From Parvularcula sp964556115 (GTDB taxonomy: Bacteria > Pseudomonadota > Alphaproteobacteria > Caulobacterales > Parvularculaceae), in contig CAZKVC010000002.1 of the NCBI GenBank assembly GCA_964556115.1, positions 186,001 through 250,000 on the forward strand: a DNA stretch of 64,000 nucleotides, in the 5' to 3' direction. Under the pieces are notes generated by a model, which searched no databases, was not told the origin of the DNA, and worked only from the letters and a program-made list of their open reading frames with translations. The stretch's first letter is position 1; the number at the start of each line of letters is the position of its first letter. Shown here piece after piece: positions 61,458-64,000 of the stretch. Made by a program: the position numbers and the translations under genes.

Positions 61458-62441
61458 TCAGCGTTTGTGATTGCGCCAGTCGTCCACCCGCACGAGCATG
61501 ACATAAACGGCTGCCAATGCGGCGAGCGCGCCTGCCGCGACAACGACCGCGTCCTGACCCTCCGGCTTCTGCATTGCCTGCCAGATATCGTCCGCCTTGG
61601 CCTGGAGCACCCCGACGCTGAGATTGTCGGGAATGTCGGCCGCGATGGGGGGCAGGGGATCGCTGTCGGAAGGAACGGGCTTATGGCTTCCGCCGCCGTC
61701 CTCGCCAGCGGGGCTTCCAGTGGTGGAGCCATCTGCACCGCCTGCCTGTTCGCCGCTGCCGGTATCACCCGGCATCTCGCCTTTCCTGTCCGGCGTGCTT
61801 CCGGATGTTTCCTGGCCGTCTTCGGCTTCCTCGCCGCTTCCGCCGAGAAGAACGGAGCCTGCCGCAACCGAACCCGCCGCACCGCCCAGGCCCGCACCGC
61901 CGATCGTGCGGCTCTGGTGCAGGCTGCCCCGGCGGGGTGTGTTTTCCTCCACAGGGACGCCGCGCGGATCATTGCCGGCGCTGTCGCTGTCATTGATGTA
62001 GCCTTCGAGGAACAGCGCCGCTTCGGCCTCGCGGCGGTTCTTCAGGCCTTGCACGACCCGGCCACCGGCCTTGTTCCACCAATGCATGGCTTCGGCGGCG
62101 GCTTCGTACTGCTTGTTGTTCAGGCGCTTGATGAAGGTCGACCGCTTCATCGCGCTGACGCCGATATTGTAGGTGATCGAGACCAGCGCATCGTACATGT
62201 TCTGGGTGATCTCGGCCTTCACCGCCTTCTCGACGCCCTCTTCATATTGCTGGAGGTCGCGCTTGAGGATCTTCTCGGCCTCGCGCTCGGAGATCTCCAT
62301 GCCAGGCACCACGTCGGGCGGCCCTGCCATGGACGTATGGCCATATCCGATGGTCCAGATGCCCACGACATCCTGATAGGCCTCGAGTTCGAGACCTTCG
62401 AAACGCTTGATCAGATCGAGCCCGCGATCAGAAATCTTCAT
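61458..62441 (-). CDS. Phage-type lysozyme (GH24) with C-terminal membrane helix
   Basis: 327 aa. The first 150 residues are a T4/P21-type muramidase: Glu15 of RFEGLE, Asp24 of YQDVVG and Thr30 of GIWTIGYGHT keep the E-8-D-5-T spacing, followed by FIKRLNNKQYEAAAEAMHWW. Next come about 120 Gly/Ser/Pro-rich residues and a C-terminal helix of about 20 residues (VVVAAGALAALAAVYVMLV) near the end. No N-terminal signal peptide is visible. The gene is not in a prophage. A bacterial autolysin or remnant of a gene-transfer element is possible. Confidence 0.85.
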   Translation of the reverse strand: MKISDRGLDLIKRFEGLELEAYQDVVGIWTIGYGHTSMAGPPDVVPGMEISEREAEKILKRDLQQYEEGVEKAVKAEITQNMYDALVSITYNIGVSAMKRSTFIKRLNNKQYEAAAEAMHWWNKAGGRVVQGLKNRREAEAALFLEGYINDSDSAGNDPRGVPVEENTPRRGSLHQSRTIGGAGLGGAAGSVAAGSVLLGGSGEEAEDGQETSGSTPDRKGEMPGDTGSGEQAGGADGSTTGSPAGEDGGGSHKPVPSDSDPLPPIAADIPDNLSVGVLQAKADDIWQAMQKPEGQDAVVVAAGALAALAAVYVMLVRVDDWRNHKR

Positions 62442-62653
62442 GCAGAAACCCCCGGATACCCATGTGCCTGCGTGAACGATATAGCACGACTTATGGACGG
62501 GGTCAGCTTCTCCCTTAACGAACTGTGAACTTCGACGTGAGCAAATCTCGGTCGTACCGGACGAGTGGTGTTGTCCTGAGCGGGAACGCACTCTAATGGC
62601 AGCCAAAAGGGCGCCCGCAACCGGCGACCCAGGGGCAAACCGGGAGGTGGCGG

Positions 62654-63067
62654 ATGTCCGTCACAGATGACGACTATCGTCCAAGTCCGGATGAGCCGTT
62701 CATGAACGAACGGCAGCTGGGCTATTTCCGCAAGAAACTTCTTGCCTGGAAGAATGACATTCTCGAGCAGAGCAAGAACACCATCGAGGGTATGAAGGAC
62801 GCGACCCTGCACGCGCCCGACACAGTGGACCGGGCGGCTTCGGAGACTGATCACGCTCTCGAGCTGCGCACCCGGGACAGGCAGCGCAAACTGATTCAGA
62901 AGATTGACGCCGCGCTCAGGCGGATTGACGAAGGCGAATACGGTTACTGCAGCGAGACGGGTGACCCGATTTCGCTGCAACGGCTGGAAGCCCGGCCCAC
63001 GGCGACCATGTCGCTGGAGGCGCAGGAACGCCATGAGCGGCGGGAGAAGGTCCACCGCGACGACTGA
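62654..63067 (+). CDS. dksA: DksA-family RNA polymerase-binding protein
   Basis: 137 aa. The coiled-coil (FMNERQLGYFRKKLLAWKND with DRASSETDHALELRTRDRQ) and finger EYGYCSETGDPISLQRLEAR match alphaproteobacterial DksA. The zinc finger has one of the four cysteines; the others are Thr, Leu-region residues and Ser, as in the Zn-free DksA2 type. It binds RNA polymerase with ppGpp in the stringent response. GGGAGGTGG precedes ATG. Confidence 0.93.
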   Translation: MSVTDDDYRPSPDEPFMNERQLGYFRKKLLAWKNDILEQSKNTIEGMKDATLHAPDTVDRAASETDHALELRTRDRQRKLIQKIDAALRRIDEGEYGYCSETGDPISLQRLEARPTATMSLEAQERHERREKVHRDD

Positions 63068-63164
63068 CCTGCCTTGGCGGGGCTCCACGCCAGAGCAAGG
63101 TATGGGCATTGCAAAGGTCAAGTGGGCGGCCCCTTCAGGGACGCCGAGAAGGGAACGAACCACC

Positions 63165-63794
63165 ATGCTGAACTGGATGATCCGCGCCGTCACGGCCGCC
63201 GCCGCGCTGGTCGCGCTCGCGGCCTGCACCACCGCTCCGCCGCCGCCGAGCGAAGGGCAGACCGGCGCCGAGCTGCAGGAGCAGAGCTATCCCGATTATG
63301 TGATCGGCCCCTATGATGGCCTCAACATCTTCGTCTGGCGCGCGCCCGAGCTTTCTTCCGAGGTGAGCGTGCGGCCCGATGGCCGGATCTCGACCCCACT
63401 GGTCGACGACATGGTCGCCGCAGGCAAGACCCCGGCCGAGCTCGCTACCGCGATCGAGGATGTCCTGAGCGACTATGTCCGCACCCCGCAGGTCACCGTT
63501 ATCGTCAGCAATTTCTCATCGACCTTCGACCAGCAGGTCCGCGTCCTCGGCGAGGCGCAGCAGCCCACGGCCATTCCCTATCAGGCGGGCATGACCACTC
63601 TCGATGTGATGATCGCCGTTGGCGGGCTCACAGAATTTGCGGCGGGCAACCGTGCCAAGCTGATCCGGGGCAGGGGCGAGGATAAAAAGACCTACCGCCT
63701 GCGCCTCGGTGACCTGATGCGGTCTGGCGACGTTACCGCCGACGTGCCTCTGGCACCGGGTGATGTCATCCTGATTCCCGAATCGATTTTCTAA
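63165..63794 (+). CDS. Polysaccharide export lipoprotein (XrtA-type system)
   Basis: 209 aa. Lipoprotein signal with Cys21 (ALAAC), then the polysaccharide-export domain YVIGPYDGLNIFVWRAPELS, RPDGRISTPLVDDMVAAGKT, a SLBB segment, and MTTLDVMIAVGGLTEFAAGN. The sequence is close to the XrtA/PEP-CTERM exopolysaccharide export family, so an exosortase cluster may follow outside the window. It would form the periplasmic/outer-membrane channel for an exported polymer. Confidence 0.9.
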   Translation: MLNWMIRAVTAAAALVALAACTTAPPPPSEGQTGAELQEQSYPDYVIGPYDGLNIFVWRAPELSSEVSVRPDGRISTPLVDDMVAAGKTPAELATAIEDVLSDYVRTPQVTVIVSNFSSTFDQQVRVLGEAQQPTAIPYQAGMTTLDVMIAVGGLTEFAAGNRAKLIRGRGEDKKTYRLRLGDLMRSGDVTADVPLAPGDVILIPESIF

Positions 63795-63846
63795 GGGCGT
63801 GCGGGCTGGGATGGCCCGTTCAAGCGTGACAGGGAGGCTGCTGGCC

Positions 63847-64000
63847 GTGCCAAAGACATCGATGCTGCTCGGATCGGCGGCGCTTCTTCCCTGGCTGGCG
63901 ATCGGACCGGCCCTCGCCCAGATCAGCGGGCCGCAGCCGACGCCCGAGCAGCTCCGGCAGTTGCGCGAACAGAACGAGCCGGCCACGGAGGCGCAGGATA
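63847..64000 (+). CDS. Start of an exported protein (partial, runs off window)
   Basis: A frame open to the window edge. From GTG 63847 (AGGGAGG nine bases before) it reads a signal peptide PKTSMLLGSAALLPWLAIGP ending ALA, then QISGPQPTPEQLRQLREQNE. ATG 63811 in the same frame is an alternative start with a weaker site. Placed 52 bp after the export lipoprotein gene, it is probably the next gene of the same exopolysaccharide locus; family not determined from 50 residues. Confidence 0.65.
   Translation, partial: MPKTSMLLGSAALLPWLAIGPALAQISGPQPTPEQLRQLREQNEPATEAQD

Noticed and set aside
1..64000. CRISPR arrays, insertion sequences, prophage modules, rRNA
   Set aside because: Looked for regularly spaced repeats, transposase or phage structural genes and rRNA patterns; none was found. 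The lysozyme at 61458 is the only phage-like gene and has no phage neighbours.

Overview
The window is chromosomal DNA of a GC-rich, free-living alphaproteobacterium that respires oxygen down to microaerobic levels. The signs are a FixL-FixJ-FixK oxygen cascade beside a complete cbb3 oxidase set, HWE/HisKA_2-type kinases, the DUF1476 (F1-ATPase zeta) protein, an alphaproteobacterial-type DksA with one zinc-site cysteine, a CrbS/CrbR-type acetate system and an XrtA-type exopolysaccharide export lipoprotein. The mixture fits a marine Parvularcula-like or related lineage, but that placement is inference. I see no phage, insertion sequence, CRISPR array or rRNA operon; one tRNA gene is present.

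Layout. 1-9518: alpha-glucan and trehalose metabolism, with a partial glgE on the minus strand diverging from a coupled glgX-treZ-malQ-treY run. 9646-15201: a mixed region with tRNA-Asp, a broken alpha/beta hydrolase, a ribbon-helix-helix regulator with a palindromic operator candidate beside a PHB-depolymerase-like esterase, two small unknown proteins and an AraC regulator. 15357-21172: a stressosome-type partner-switching operon (RsbR-, RsbS- and RsbT-like proteins, an ATPase-phosphatase fusion, and a kinase with two ATPase domains), followed by an HWE kinase and a receiver-only regulator. 21234-35520: microaerobic respiration, with hemN, the ccoNOQP-ccoGHIS set, a universal stress protein, a FixK-type regulator, a single-domain receiver, fixJ and fixL. 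35674-45792: an acetate regulon, with a two-subunit Na+/solute symporter, a CrbS-type transporter-kinase, a CrbR-type regulator co-transcribed with acs, and a DcaP-like porin. A shared near-palindromic motif lies upstream of the symporter genes and in the acs/porin divergent region. 45894-63067: envelope and housekeeping genes, including an SDR, a sulfurtransferase, a MurD-like/MurL pair, gph, glmU-glmS, lpxC, bamD, purS-purC, purB, an exonuclease, a membrane-tethered phage-type lysozyme and dksA. 63165-64000: the first genes of an exopolysaccharide export locus that leaves the window.

How it works together. FixL (heme histidine visible) and FixJ probably switch on fixK, and FixK would act at a TTGC-N6-GCAA box upstream of ccoN and perhaps at a weaker site before hemN. 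The CrbS/CrbR pair probably senses acetate or acetyl-phosphate flux and drives acs, the symporter and possibly the porin. The stressosome-like operon has no sigma-factor switch of its own and is followed by a histidine kinase gene, which suggests output through phosphorelay. This locus and the MurD-like/MurL pair are the most interesting parts of the window.
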